From: Corynebacterium freneyi
Lineage (GTDB): Bacteria > Actinomycetota > Actinomycetes > Mycobacteriales > Mycobacteriaceae
Reading direction: 5' to 3'
Assembly (NCBI RefSeq): GCF_030408835.1
Contig: NZ_CP047357.1
Coordinates: forward strand, 310,001-374,000
Length of the DNA: 64,000 bases
Below the pieces are notes generated by a model that ran no database searches, had not been told where the DNA came from, and saw nothing but the letters and a program-made list of their open reading frames with translations. The position numbers and the translations under genes are program-made. This document shows positions 8,856-26,288 of the stretch, piece by piece; the first letter of the stretch is position 1; every line of letters starts with the position of its first letter.

Positions 8856-9572
8856 ATGAGCAAGCAGTCCAAGGCCTACAAGGCCGCCGCCGAGAAGATC
8901 GACGCCGGTCGTCTGTACTCGCCGATCGAGGCCACCAAGCTGGTCAAGGAGACCTCCTCGCAGAAGTACGACGCTTCCGTGGACGTCGCCATCCGCCTGG
9001 GCGTCGACCCGCGCAAGGCCGACCAGCTGGTCCGCGGCACCGTCTCCCTGCCGAACGGCACGGGCAAGACCGTCCGCGTCGCCGTTTTCGCCGCCGGCGA
9101 GAACGCCACCAAGGCGGAGGAGGCCGGAGCCGACTTCGTGGGCACCGACGAGCTGATCGAGAAGATCCAGGGCGGCTGGACCGACTTCGACGTCGCCATC
9201 GCCACCCCGGACCAGATGGCCAAGGTCGGTCGCGTCGCGCGCGTCCTGGGCCCCCGCGGCCTGATGCCGAACCCGAAGACCGGCACCGTGACCACCGACG
9301 TGGCCAAGGCCATCACCGAGGTCAAGGGCGGCAAGATCTCCTTCCGCGTGGACAAGGCGTCGAACCTGCACGCCCTGATCGGCAAGGCCTCCTTCACCGC
9401 CGAGCAGTTGGCCGAGAACTACGGCGCCCTGCTCGACGAGCTGCTGCGCCTGAAGCCGTCCGCGGCCAAGGGCAAGTACCTGAAGAAGATCACCCTGTCC
9501 TCCACCAACGGCCCGGGCATCCCGGTCGACTCCTCCGTGGTGAAGAACTACACGGGCGCCGAGGAGGCGTAA
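8856..9572 (+). CDS. rplA: Ribosomal protein L1
   Basis: This 238-residue L1 forms the L1 stalk that moves deacylated tRNA out of the E site. The conserved [15 protein letters not shown] segment and the preceding [17 protein letters not shown] are visible. The start is ATG 8856 ([15 protein letters not shown]); AGAAG lies upstream. It pairs with rplK and is followed by a strong terminator. L1 often represses its own operon by binding the leader, but no such site could be confirmed here. Confidence 0.98.
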   Translation: MSKQSKAYKAAAEKIDAGRLYSPIEATKLVKETSSQKYDASVDVAIRLGVDPRKADQLVRGTVSLPNGTGKTVRVAVFAAGENATKAEEAGADFVGTDELIEKIQGGWTDFDVAIATPDQMAKVGRVARVLGPRGLMPNPKTGTVTTDVAKAITEVKGGKISFRVDKASNLHALIGKASFTAEQLAENYGALLDELLRLKPSAAKGKYLKKITLSSTNGPGIPVDSSVVKNYTGAEEA

Positions 9573-9608
9573 GTCTCCTGCGGGGGTGATGCCCCGCTTC
9601 GGCTCCGG

Positions 9609-9644
9609 ACCCGGCCCGCGCTTTTTCGCGCGGGCCGGGTTTTT
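9609..9644 (+). terminator. Terminator after rplA
   Basis: A perfect 12-bp stem (ACCCGGCCCGCG) and an 8-base T-rich loop are followed by TTTTT. It closes the rplKA unit. Confidence 0.93.
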
Positions 9645-9691
9645 GCGTCATTCCGGCCCCCGCGGCCCCGTCGGGCGCATATGTTTTTCCC

Positions 9692-10450
9692 ATGCACACT
9701 AGTTCCGGCCGACCCGGGGGTCAGCCCCGAGGGGATCGAGAGGAGAGCGGGGCCCGCGAGGCGTCCGCGCTTCGGGCGATCCTTCGGTTGGCGGAGCTTG
9801 ACGACGGTTCGGGGTTCGTGCTCGAGGAGCTGGAAGCTACTCTCGCCGGACTCGACGACGATGTCCGGGATCTGCCGTCGGTTCGCGTGGCGGCCGAGCC
9901 TTTTCTCGCGGAAGTGCGGTTGGGCCTCGGCGACGACGGTCCGGTGGCGACGCTGCTGGAGGAGTCGGTCGACAGGGCCCTGGCGGGTGATGCGGCGTCG
10001 CGGGTGGTCGTGCTCCGGGTGCTGAGGGCACTGGTCCGGATGGACGCGGTGGAGTTGCGCGACGTCGTCAAGCATCTGCACAAACGGGTGGACGGAGCCG
10101 ACCGGGTGCTGGCCACCGGGCTGCAGCTCGCCGTGGCGGTGCTCGACGCGGTCGGGCCGGGCGCTCACCCCCTGGCGTTTCCCCGGCTGCCGGGACGGTT
10201 CGCCGACCGGGTGCTCATGGCCGGCGACCCCGAGTTGCTGTGCTTTTTCGCCGACGTCGAAATCGCCGTCCACGGTCGCGAAAAGGACGACCGGCGCATC
10301 GCGGAGGAATTGACCCGGGCAGCGGAACTGAACCGTGAGTCGGGGCGACAAGCGACGGGCGGGGCGGGTGCCACGTCGGGGCCCGGCTGCGGGGGAGACC
10401 GCAAGACCGGTCGCGCCGACGATTTTGGAGATGCGGACCCCGGCGTGTAA
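9692..10450 (+). CDS. Hypothetical helical protein between rplA and rplJ
   Basis: This 252-residue soluble protein is not recognised. Residues ~28-215 are strongly helical with amphipathic, Leu/Glu/Asp-rich segments (for example FVLEELEATLAGLDDDVRDLP and LRVLRALVRMDAVELRDVVK). The last ~35 residues are Gly-rich and probably disordered. It has no signal peptide or membrane segment. A TATGTT -10-like hexamer (9680-9685) ends seven bases before the ATG, suggesting leaderless transcription. Its stop overlaps the -10 of the rplJ promoter. A competing minus-strand ORF (9548-10351) is low-complexity and less likely. The gene could also be spurious; confidence is moderate. Confidence 0.55.
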   Translation: MHTSSGRPGGQPRGDREESGAREASALRAILRLAELDDGSGFVLEELEATLAGLDDDVRDLPSVRVAAEPFLAEVRLGLGDDGPVATLLEESVDRALAGDAASRVVVLRVLRALVRMDAVELRDVVKHLHKRVDGADRVLATGLQLAVAVLDAVGPGAHPLAFPRLPGRFADRVLMAGDPELLCFFADVEIAVHGREKDDRRIAEELTRAAELNRESGRQATGGAGATSGPGCGGDRKTGRADDFGDADPGV

Positions 10451-10453
10451 GGT
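10424..10453 (+). promoter_or_regulatory. Candidate rplJL promoter
   Basis: A -35 TTTGGA (10424-10429), an 18-base spacer and a -10 TAAGGT (10448-10453) lie directly before the L10 leader. Confidence 0.55.
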
Positions 10454-10459
10454 TCCGCA

Positions 10460-10712
10460 ATGAAGTTTGACCGGCTCCTTCGGGAAGTCGGAGACTCAAG
10501 TTTCACCGAAGACCGCCGGTTTCCTGGTTTCCAGGATGAAGGTTCAGCGCACACGCTGACGGCCCGCGCAGGATGACTTGGAGTCGTGAAACCGCGTCGG
10601 CATCGCCGCGCCTCTTTTCACGCCCCGGCCGTTTTGCGCCCGGGGCGTTCGTCGTTTCGCACCGAATCCGGCGTCGAACCCACGACACATCAGGAAGGAG
10701 GCGAGAGTACCC
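10460..10712 (+). ncRNA. L10 leader RNA candidate upstream of rplJ
   Basis: The ~250-base untranslated stretch before rplJ contains the ACCGAAGACCGCCGG and CCTGGTTTCCAGG blocks typical of L10 leaders, which bind L10-(L12)4 to feed back on rplJL expression. A later hairpin (CGCCCCGG, 10621-10628, with CCGGGGCG, 10640-10647) followed by TTCGTCGTTT could act as an attenuator. The identity is by pattern recall; a covariance-model search for the Rfam L10 leader would decide. Confidence 0.7.
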
Positions 10713-11228
10713 ATGGCAGTCAACGCCGTTAAGCAGGCGGCCGTCGCGGCCCTCAAGCAGGACGTCGACGAGTCGAACGCCATCGTTCTCACCGAGTACC
10801 GCGGCATGTCCGTCGCGGAGATCACCGAGCTGCGTCGCGCCCTCGGCGCCGACGTGAAGTACTCCGTCGCCAAGAACACCATGATCAAGCTCGCCGCCGC
10901 CGAGGCGGGCGTCGAGGGTCTTGACGAGCACCTCAACGGACCGACCGCCGTCGCCTTCATCAAGGGCGAGGCCGTGGACGCGGCCAAGGCGATCAAGAAG
11001 TTCGCCGAGGACAACAAGAACCTCGTGATCAAGGGCGGCTACATGGATGGCGCGGCCATGGACGCCGCGCAGTTCCAGGCCCTCGCGGACATGGACAACC
11101 GCGAGACCACTCTGGCCAAGCTGGCCGGTGCCTTCAATGGCGTTCTGGCGAACGTCGCCGGCCTGCTCGATGCCCCCACCTCCTCGGTCGCCCGCCTCGC
11201 CGCGGCGCTCGAGGAGAAGAAGCAGTAG
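10713..11228 (+). CDS. rplJ: Ribosomal protein L10
   Basis: This 171-residue L10 anchors the L7/L12 dimers at the base of the ribosomal stalk. The conserved LTEYRGMSVAEITELRRAL and SVAKNTMIKLA segments are present, and the C-terminal helix that docks L12 ends in ARLAAALEEKKQ. AAGGAGG lies 13 bases before the ATG. It is co-transcribed with rplL 90 bases downstream. Confidence 0.98.
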   Translation: MAVNAVKQAAVAALKQDVDESNAIVLTEYRGMSVAEITELRRALGADVKYSVAKNTMIKLAAAEAGVEGLDEHLNGPTAVAFIKGEAVDAAKAIKKFAEDNKNLVIKGGYMDGAAMDAAQFQALADMDNRETTLAKLAGAFNGVLANVAGLLDAPTSSVARLAAALEEKKQ

Positions 11229-11318
11229 AGCACCGGCACCACAGACCCCACACCGCGTGCCCCGACCGGGCCCGCACCCCGCGGTTCACGCCGCACTTGA
11301 CTTCACAGGAGACACATC

Positions 11319-11705
11319 ATGGCTAAGTACACCACCGAGGAGCTGCTCGAGGCGTTCAAGGAGATGACCCTCGTTGAGCTGACCGAGTTCAAGAAGGCGT
11401 TCGAGGAGGAGTTCGACGTCACCGCCGCCGCTCCGGTCGCCGTGGCCGCCGCCGGTGCCGGCGACGCCGGTGCCGCCGCCGCCGAGGAGAAGGACGAGTT
11501 CGACGTCGTGCTCGAGGACGCCGGCGCCAAGAAGATCGGCGTCATCAAGGCCGTCCGCGAGCTCGTCTCCGGCCTGGGCCTGAAGGAGGCCAAGGAGATG
11601 GTCGAGGGCGCCCCGAAGGCGATCCTCGAGGGTGCGTCCAAGGACGACGCCGAGGCCGCCAAGGCCAAGCTCGAGGAGGCCGGCGCCAAGGTTTCCCTCA
11701 AGTAA
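11319..11705 (+). CDS. rplL: Ribosomal protein L7/L12
   Basis: This is the 128-residue acidic stalk protein that recruits translational GTPases. The N-terminal dimerisation domain ([22 protein letters not shown]), an Ala/Gly-rich hinge and the globular C-terminal domain ([20 protein letters not shown] and [10 protein letters not shown]) are all present. CAGGAG precedes the ATG. It is the last gene of the rplJL unit. Confidence 0.98.
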   Translation: MAKYTTEELLEAFKEMTLVELTEFKKAFEEEFDVTAAAPVAVAAAGAGDAGAAAAEEKDEFDVVLEDAGAKKIGVIKAVRELVSGLGLKEAKEMVEGAPKAILEGASKDDAEAAKAKLEEAGAKVSLK

Positions 11706-11743
11706 GGAACCTGCGCCGCGGCATCCCCGCGCCAGCTTTTTCG

Positions 11744-11794
11744 CCGGACCCCGCCCGCATGCCAATCGCATGCCGGCGGGGTCCGGTCATTTTG
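11744..11794 (+). terminator. Terminator after rplL
   Basis: A long hairpin pairs CCGGACCCCGCC with GGCGGGGTCCGG, extended inward by self-complementary GCATGC on both arms, then TCATTTTG. In many bacteria this spacer attenuates read-through into rpoBC; here a DUF3068 gene intervenes. Confidence 0.85.
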
Positions 11795-11844
11795 CATGGG
11801 GTATTCGTGCGGTGGGGAAGTGACGGCTGAGTAGGATGGTGCGC

Positions 11845-12897
11845 ATGCTTCCCCGTTCGCGCATCATTGCCGTCCTGATCATCGGTCTCGGCGCGGCGAT
11901 GATCGCCGCCGGCGCTTTCCTGCCCCGCCTGATCTCCGATGATCCGAAGATCCCCCTGGATCTGCCGGACACCACATACACCCTGCGGGCGGAGGATGCG
12001 GTCTCCACGAAGCTGTCGCCGGACGGCGGCAGGGAAGACGCCGTCGGCCCGGTTCGGCGTCAGTTCCATGGCGAGCTGATCCAGCCCGCCGACGAGCAGC
12101 GGGTGTCGGTGCGCCTGGGCGCCGCGACGACCCGCGAGCTGCCGCCCGAGGTGATGGGCACCGACCCGATCCTCGAACTCGTCGACGCCTCGATCTGGAC
12201 GTTCACCATCGACCGTCTCGGTGGCGAATTCCTGGGTCCGGCGATGCTCACCGACCAGATGGCCGGCGTGCCCATCGAGGTGCCCGTCGAGGGGTACTGG
12301 GTGAAGTTCCCGGCCGGCGCCGGCGAGGAAACCTACCCGGTGTTCGACGATTTCCTGCGCCGCACCGTGCCCGCCGAGTACGCGGGCACCGAGGACATCG
12401 GCGGCAACGAGGTCATGCGCTACCGCCAGACCATCGAACCGACGAACCTGGCCGCGCTGTACCGGTCGAACATGTCGCAGATCTTCGCCGACGACAAGAC
12501 GGGCTTCCTCATGTACCAGGGCACCCGCGACTGGCTGGTCGAACCGGACAGCGGCATGGTCGTGGGCATCCACGAGGACCTGGACTTGCGCTGGGAGACC
12601 CGCGAGGGGGAGCGGCTGCGCACGCTGCTGCGCTTCGTCGGCGGCGTCGATGAACAGGCCTCGGCCCGACTGCTGCAGCAGGCGCTCGACGTCGCCGACA
12701 CGACGCCCGTGCGCCCGTGGTCGATTGCGCTTCTGGTGATCGGTGCTATCTTGGCGTTCGGCGGAACCGTCGGCGCCTTCCGGCCCGACGAACGCACCCG
12801 CGAAAACGACCGGAAACGGCGCGGCGGTGCAGCGGGCGAAAAGACCCGCGAACGGAAATGGACCCTCGAGGCCGGCGATCCAGCGCCCCGGCCCTGA
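11845..12897 (+). CDS. DUF3068 / PorA-like membrane-anchored protein
   Basis: This ~350-residue envelope protein has an N-terminal membrane helix (about residues 7-27, IAVLIIGLGAAMIAAGAFLP), a ~250-residue extracytoplasmic beta-rich domain, a second helix near the C terminus (WSIALLVIGAILAFGGTVGAF) and a short basic cytoplasmic tail. This is the DUF3068 (PorA-family) layout found in mycolic-acid bacteria, and a member sits ahead of rpoB in other corynebacteria. The function is unresolved; an envelope or lipid-related role is inferred. TAGGAT (11832-11837) is a good -10 eight bases before the ATG at 11845, arguing for a leaderless start there; ATG 11836 is the alternative. Confidence 0.82.
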   Translation: MLPRSRIIAVLIIGLGAAMIAAGAFLPRLISDDPKIPLDLPDTTYTLRAEDAVSTKLSPDGGREDAVGPVRRQFHGELIQPADEQRVSVRLGAATTRELPPEVMGTDPILELVDASIWTFTIDRLGGEFLGPAMLTDQMAGVPIEVPVEGYWVKFPAGAGEETYPVFDDFLRRTVPAEYAGTEDIGGNEVMRYRQTIEPTNLAALYRSNMSQIFADDKTGFLMYQGTRDWLVEPDSGMVVGIHEDLDLRWETREGERLRTLLRFVGGVDEQASARLLQQALDVADTTPVRPWSIALLVIGAILAFGGTVGAFRPDERTRENDRKRRGGAAGEKTRERKWTLEAGDPAPRP

Positions 12898-13292
12898 TCC
12901 GATCCGGCCGCTCACCCCGCCTCCGATCCGGCGGCCCCGGGTCCCGTCGAATACACCTCGCCGACATCGAACGCTCACCGTCCGGATGTCGGCCGGACAC
13001 GCGCACGCAATATCCGGTGGACTTGCGGCCTGTGATGGTATAGGCTGAGTCGTTGCGCTGGAATTAGGTGTGTCGTAGTGTCCCCACTTGACGTGCCGTC
13101 TGGAACCACGGTGGCGTCGCAAAGCCCATGAACTGGTGTTTTGCCACCCCCGCCCCGTTCCCGACGAGCATCGTCCGCAAGGCTCTGCCCGCCACCGTGT
13201 GATTCCTGCAAACCAAACGCTTAAAACCAAGCGGAAGGGCGCGCCACCGGTTGCCGGCGCCCCACCCGCGTGAGGTGCTGGAAGGACCCATC
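12898..13292 (+). promoter_or_regulatory. rpoBC upstream region with extended -10 promoter
   Basis: This 395-base spacer holds no convincing gene. The best promoter is the extended -10 TGGTATAGG (13036-13044); the matching -35 window is weak. That implies a ~240-base leader before rpoB. A Shine-Dalgarno GGAAGGA (13280-13286) lies just before the TTG start. Confidence 0.55.
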
Positions 13293-16763
<3,471 letters not shown>

Positions 16764-16877
16764 CCGCGGCATTCGGCGCGGGCGCGCCCCGCTCGCACGA
16801 AACAACCCAATTCAAGTACGCACATTCACGCACACTCACGAAACCCCGTGACCACGTCCGGGGGAAAGGGACAACAG

Positions 16878-20843
<3,966 letters not shown>

Positions 20844-20854
20844 GCGGCTGCTTC

Positions 20855-20912
20855 ACGACGACGAACCCCCGCCTCCCGGCGAAAATGCCGGGGATCGGGG
20901 GTTTCGTCGTCG
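20855..20912 (+). terminator. Terminator after rpoC
   Basis: A large two-step hairpin pairs ACGACGA-ACCCCCG outside and CCCGGC/GCCGGG inside with loop GAAAAT. There is no long U tract. It separates rpoBC from the convergent minus-strand gene. Confidence 0.85.
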
Positions 20913-20958
20913 CATGGGCCGGGAGACGCGGGGCCGGCGTAAGCGCAGCGCCCGTCGC

Positions 20959-21786
20959 TTACTCGAGTTCGAGTCCGCCCCGGCGGGGGACGCGGCGCAC
21001 CTCGACGCCGCCCATGATGGCGACGCCGGTGATCCGGACGCTCGGCGCGTCGGGTGGCAGATCGTGGCCGGCGATGACGACGTCGCGGGAGCGGGAGCTG
21101 TCGAAACCGCCCATGATGCCGGTTCCCTCGACGCTGACCCGCATGTCTTCGGGGACGATGACGTCGATGCCGCCCATGATGGCGACGGCCACGATTTCCG
21201 TGTGCCGGGATTCGAAGCGGGCGCGGCGCAGGTCGATGTCGATGCCGCCCATCACGGCCATGGAGACGTGGGTGGGAGGGCAGAGCCAGTCTCCGTTGCG
21301 GTCCGCGCCGAACATGACCGCGGCACTGAAGGCGGAGCCGCCCTTTTCGCCGGTGACGTGCTGCTTGGACACTGCGGCGAGGTCGCGTGACGACGGCCCG
21401 GCGACGTCGTGGAATGGCCCACGGGCGGGAGCGGCCGCGGGGCGGTACGGGGAGACGGCGCCGGCCGATGCGGAATCGGTGGTGCCGTCGATGATGGCGC
21501 GGGGATCGGCGACGAGGTCGGTCAGTGGGCCGGTGAGTTCGTCGCGGGTGCGGGCCGCCCAGACGCGGCTGGTGCGTTCGTCGAATTCCGTGACGTCGAT
21601 CTGGCCGCGGCCGAGCGCTTCGGAAAGTTCATCGGCGACTCGACGTCGTTCGTCGTCGGTGGCCCGCAGCGGGGGTACGGCGCCGTCGTGGGCGGCGTGC
21701 GGAGTCGCGGTGTGCTCCATGCCGGTGGCGTCGTCGTCACGCGGGTCGTCGTCTGCGCGGGTGTCGTCGGTGCCGTTCGCATCCAT
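20959..21786 (-). CDS. DUF1707 - LiaF-like envelope-stress protein
   Basis: This is a 275-residue soluble protein. After a ~40-residue acidic lead, residues ~42-98 form a DUF1707 (SHOCT-like) domain (ATDDERRRVADELSEALGRG, then TEFDERTSRVWAARTRDEL). The C-terminal ~110 residues form a LiaF/YvqF-like beta-solenoid with repeated VMGGIDIDLR, IMGGIDVIVP and IMGGFDSS units. LiaF-like domains modulate LiaRS-type sensing of cell-wall-active antibiotics in Firmicutes; a similar regulatory role here is inference. The ATG 21786 is preceded, seven bases upstream on the minus strand, by TACACT, a good -10, so transcription is probably leaderless. Confidence 0.85.
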   Translation of the reverse strand: MDANGTDDTRADDDPRDDDATGMEHTATPHAAHDGAVPPLRATDDERRRVADELSEALGRGQIDVTEFDERTSRVWAARTRDELTGPLTDLVADPRAIIDGTTDSASAGAVSPYRPAAAPARGPFHDVAGPSSRDLAAVSKQHVTGEKGGSAFSAAVMFGADRNGDWLCPPTHVSMAVMGGIDIDLRRARFESRHTEIVAVAIMGGIDVIVPEDMRVSVEGTGIMGGFDSSRSRDVVIAGHDLPPDAPSVRITGVAIMGGVEVRRVPRRGGLELE

Positions 21787-21956
21787 GTCGCCAGTGTAGG
21801 TTCGACTCGGCGGATTTGCGGGGCGAGCGGGGAGGGAAGAATCCGGAGTAGGGCTCGGGCGGGGCGGGAATGTCCCGGAGTTGGGCTCCGGAGTGCGGAG
21901 AGCGGGGCGGGCCGGATCGCGCGGCGCTGGGCCGGGGAGTTCCCGGCCCAGCGGCG

Positions 21957-22157
21957 TCAGGCGGCGCGCAGCTCGGCGCGTTCGGAGAACTCGGCGCGCA
22001 GCGTACGGCCGAATTCCCACCAGGAGCACTTTGCCCGCGACCAATCGTCGGGGAGCACCTGGAGCTGGGCGACGAACAGGGCGTGGCGCTGCTCGTCGGT
22101 GAGATCGGTCGGCGAGGCGCCGGACGGCTCGGAATTGTTGTAGTAGACGTCGAACAT
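21957..22157 (-). CDS. Small hypothetical protein (66 aa)
   Basis: This small protein is not recognised as a known family. It is aromatic-rich (MFDVYYNNSEPSG, WSRAKCSWWEFGRTLR) with a helical C-terminal half ending in EFSERAELRAA, and has no signal peptide or membrane helix. The ATG at 22157 has AGAGGTG upstream; a GTG at 22166 would add three residues. The balanced residue use and proper ribosome site suggest a real gene. It lies upstream of, and in the same direction as, the DUF1707/LiaF-like gene, 170 bases away, probably as a separate unit. Confidence 0.7.
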   Translation of the reverse strand: MFDVYYNNSEPSGASPTDLTDEQRHALFVAQLQVLPDDWSRAKCSWWEFGRTLRAEFSERAELRAA

Positions 22158-22284
22158 GGCGGTCACCTCTTGGTTTCAGATAGCGCATGCGATCGCGGCA
22201 TGCGATGGCGGTCACACCCGGTTATCCGGGTTAGCCGTCAAAGTTACACCGACCAAAAGGTAAACGCAAGGTTAATTCGCAGTA

Positions 22285-22315
22285 AACGCCCATCCGCGTG
22301 TCGCGGATGGGCGTT
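22285..22315. terminator. Bidirectional hairpin in the 22.2-22.4 kb spacer
   Basis: A perfect 14-bp stem (AACGCCCATCCGCG and complement) with a three-base loop TGT lies between minus-strand genes. The AT-rich stretch 22240-22284 next to it probably holds the promoter of the 66-residue protein gene. Confidence 0.75.
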
Positions 22316-22352
22316 GCATTGCTCGGGTTTCGGTCCCCCGGCGGGGATGTGC

Positions 22353-22379
22353 CCGCCCGCCGAATGGTGCGGCGGGCGG
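22353..22379 (-). terminator. Hairpin after the symporter/coiled-coil gene pair
   Basis: A 10-bp perfect stem CCGCCCGCCG/CGGCGGGCGG with a 7-base loop lies 13 bases beyond the stop of the coiled-coil gene. It lacks a U tract. Confidence 0.6.
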
Positions 22380-22391
22380 AGGATCGCCGCG

Positions 22392-22667
22392 CTACCGGTC
22401 GGCCTTGAGGGCCTTCTGCGTCTCGCGCTCTTCGCGGATGACGTCGCGAAGAATCTTGATGATGCTGCGCCAGCTGCCCTCGAACGTCGAGATGTCGTCC
22501 GGCAGCGCCTGAATCAGCTCGTGGCGCTGCTCGGCGCGGCGCTCGGCGAGCTCGGCGCGGATGGCGTGGATGCTGCTTTCGGCGTCCGCGAGCATCTTCT
22601 CCAGCTCGTCGATCGACGCGGTGTCGATGTCGGGGTGTTCCTCGTTCCGGATGGGGGCGTTCGTCAT
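22392..22667 (-). CDS. Small coiled-coil protein paired with the Na/Pi symporter
   Basis: This 91-residue soluble protein is mostly one long helix: IDELEKMLADAESSIHAIRA then ELAERRAEQRHELIQAL shows heptad spacing. A second amphipathic segment (SWRSIIKILRDVIREERETQ) follows. It is not recognised as a named family. The ATG at 22667 has AGGAG nine bases upstream, and the gene starts 29 bases after the symporter stop, so the two are probably co-transcribed. A PhoU-like regulatory helix for the transporter is an attractive guess, since PhoU-like helical domains accompany many NptA-type symporters, but there is no PhoU signature here. Confidence 0.75.
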   Translation of the reverse strand: MTNAPIRNEEHPDIDTASIDELEKMLADAESSIHAIRAELAERRAEQRHELIQALPDDISTFEGSWRSIIKILRDVIREERETQKALKADR

Positions 22668-22696
22668 GGTGTGCTCCTGATGCGTGGTCGGCGGAA

Positions 22697-23965
22697 TTAG
22701 GTGAACAGGACCTTGATGAGGATGGTCAGGGCCGGGATGATGATGAAGACCGTCAGCACCCAGGCGACCGCCAGGATCTTGCGCTCGGCCGCGACCCGGG
22801 CCAGCGTCTCGGCGCCGATCAGGGGGAGGCTGCGCAGGAACGGCAGCCCGTAGATGATGAGGATGCCGAAGATGTTGAACAGAGTGTGGACCAGGGCGAT
22901 GGTCAGGGCCAGCTTCGCGCCGTCGCCGGTGACGGCCATCGCGGCGATGAGCGCGGTGACGGTGGTGCCGACGTTCGCGCCCAGCGTCAGCGGGTAGATC
23001 TGGCGCGTGGTCAGGGCGCCGGAGCCGGCGAAGGGAACCATCACCGACGTGGTGACCGACGACGACTGGACGGCGACGGTGACCGCCAGGCCCGCGCCCA
23101 TGGCGGTGAGGGGGTGGCCGCCGACGGACTTCTCCAGGATGGTCTTGGCCTTGCCGACCATGATCAGCTGCAGGATCTTGCCCAGCCAGGAGACGGCGAA
23201 GAAGATCATGGCCACGCCGAGCAGGATGGTCACGGTGCCGGCGATGACGTCGGATCCCGGCAGCATGCCGGTCAGGCCGTCGAGCCCGATGACGTCGACG
23301 ACCGGGTCCGTCAACGTGCCGACGAGATCCGCCTGGCCAGGGTCCGGCAGAACGGTGCCGAAGAGCTGGTCGGAAACCCAGGAGGCGCTCTTCTGGATCG
23401 GGTGGAAGAAGATCTCCAGCGGCAGCAGGACGATCACCGCGAAGAGGTTGAAGAAGTCGTGGACCGTCGAAGCGGCGAAGGCGCGTCGGAACTCGTCCTT
23501 GTGGCCGGCGTGGCCGAAGGAGGCGAGCGTGTTCGTCACCGAGGTGCCGATGTTGGCGCCCATGATCATGGGCACCGCGACCTCGAGGGGCAACGCACCC
23601 GCGCCGACGGCGGTGACCACCAGCGTCGTCGTGGTCGACGACGACTGGATGATCGCGGTGGCCAGCACGCCGACGAACAGCGCGATGAACGGATTGGTGG
23701 CGAAGTCGAACAGTCCCTCGGCGGCGTCCTTGCCCAGGCCCTTGAATCCGTCGCCGATGACGCCGATGGCGACGATCAGCATGTACAAGGTGCCGATGGC
23801 AAGTAGCGTAAGAACCCACTTCGGCAAGCGCTGCAGCCCCTCGGGGACCTCGCTGGCGGCGACGTCCTCGCCGTGATCGGCGGTCATCGTCGCGGTGGCG
23901 CCTGCGGAAAGGGTGTCGTCGGCCGGAACCTGGGCGTCGTCGCCCGGGTGTCGGGAAGTCGTCAT
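22697..23965 (-). CDS. Na/phosphate cotransporter family protein (NptA type)
   Basis: This 422-residue polytopic membrane protein has two inverted Na_Pi_cotrans repeats, each with the diagnostic glutamine-serine motif: TAIIQSSSTTTTLVVTAVGA in the first and VAVQSSSVTTSVMVPFAGSG in the second. GANIGTSVT and GANVGTTVT follow each. The family takes up phosphate using the sodium gradient. The N-terminal ~45 residues are acidic and cytoplasmic. ATG 23965 was chosen as the first Met before the acidic lead; the ribosome site (AGGAATAGAGA) is weak. The 110-base leader and promoter are described separately. The substrate could differ in detail, but the family call is firm. Confidence 0.92.
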   Translation of the reverse strand: MTTSRHPGDDAQVPADDTLSAGATATMTADHGEDVAASEVPEGLQRLPKWVLTLLAIGTLYMLIVAIGVIGDGFKGLGKDAAEGLFDFATNPFIALFVGVLATAIIQSSSTTTTLVVTAVGAGALPLEVAVPMIMGANIGTSVTNTLASFGHAGHKDEFRRAFAASTVHDFFNLFAVIVLLPLEIFFHPIQKSASWVSDQLFGTVLPDPGQADLVGTLTDPVVDVIGLDGLTGMLPGSDVIAGTVTILLGVAMIFFAVSWLGKILQLIMVGKAKTILEKSVGGHPLTAMGAGLAVTVAVQSSSVTTSVMVPFAGSGALTTRQIYPLTLGANVGTTVTALIAAMAVTGDGAKLALTIALVHTLFNIFGILIIYGLPFLRSLPLIGAETLARVAAERKILAVAWVLTVFIIIPALTILIKVLFT

Positions 23966-24081
23966 CGTTTCTCTATTCCTGGTCTCGCGGGTGTCCCCGG
24001 TGGTTTCGGGGGAAAGCGTGCGGGTCCGTGCGTCGCCCTGGTCGTGCCCGGGCACACGTGGCCGAGAGTATCGCGCGACAA

Positions 24082-24121
24082 GGTATACCAATGACGGCAA
24101 ATAGTTGAACGGCAGGTTAAC
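24082..24121 (-). promoter_or_regulatory. Candidate promoter of the Na/Pi symporter, with 11-bp direct repeats
   Basis: Reading the minus strand, -35 TTCAAC (24109-24104), a 16-base spacer and -10 TATACC (24087-24082) form a promoter. Two adjacent 11-mers, GTTAACCTGCC (24121-24111) and GTTCAACTATT (24110-24100), resemble the 11-bp direct-repeat units of Streptomyces PhoP boxes and overlap the -35. Control by a PhoP/PhoR-type phosphate regulator is inference. Confidence 0.45.
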
Positions 24122-24165
24122 AAACACGGTTCTCCGGGGTGATGTGCGTCCCATCGGCACGAAGA

Positions 24166-24196
24166 AGCGGCGGAAGCCGTGATGGCTTCCGCCGCT
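24166..24196 (-). terminator. Terminator after thiC
   Basis: A perfect 13-bp stem (AGCGGCGGAAGCC) with a 5-base loop lies 35 bases beyond the thiC stop. On the minus strand it is followed by TTCTTCGTGCC, so the U tract is imperfect. Confidence 0.8.
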
Positions 24197-24231
24197 GAGG
24201 ATTTCGGCGTCGCCGGCGCCCCGCCGTTCGC

Positions 24232-26047
<1,816 letters not shown>

Positions 26048-26211
26048 ATTATTCGGTTGTGACGGTCGAGCGTACCCGATGAAATTCGAGGGGCGGCGCG
26101 ACGATCGGCTCGCCGCGGGCCCCGTGGGGAGGGGGTGAAACGGGGGTGGCGGCCGGGAATCGGCCGGAACAAACCGGGGGCTTGCCGCATCGGAAAAGTC
26201 GGGGGAAAGAG

Positions 26212-26241
26212 TTGCGGCCGAAGATATTGAGGCCTTACATA
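26212..26241 (+). promoter_or_regulatory. Candidate promoter of the FG/tubulin operon
   Basis: TTGCGG (26212-26217), an 18-base spacer and TACATA (26236-26241) form a plausible sigma-70-type promoter in the 241-base spacer between thiC and the first operon gene. The rest of the spacer shows nothing else recognisable. The leader would be ~40 bases. Confidence 0.5.
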
Positions 26242-26288
26242 GTCCAGAGAACAACTGACATTCGTGCGTCAATAGGAGCAGTGGAACA

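Noticed and set aside
9548-10351. Minus-strand ORF between rplA and rplJ
   Set aside because: It runs through the rplA terminator and has Arg/Ser/Pro-rich, disordered composition; the plus-strand ORF is the better candidate.
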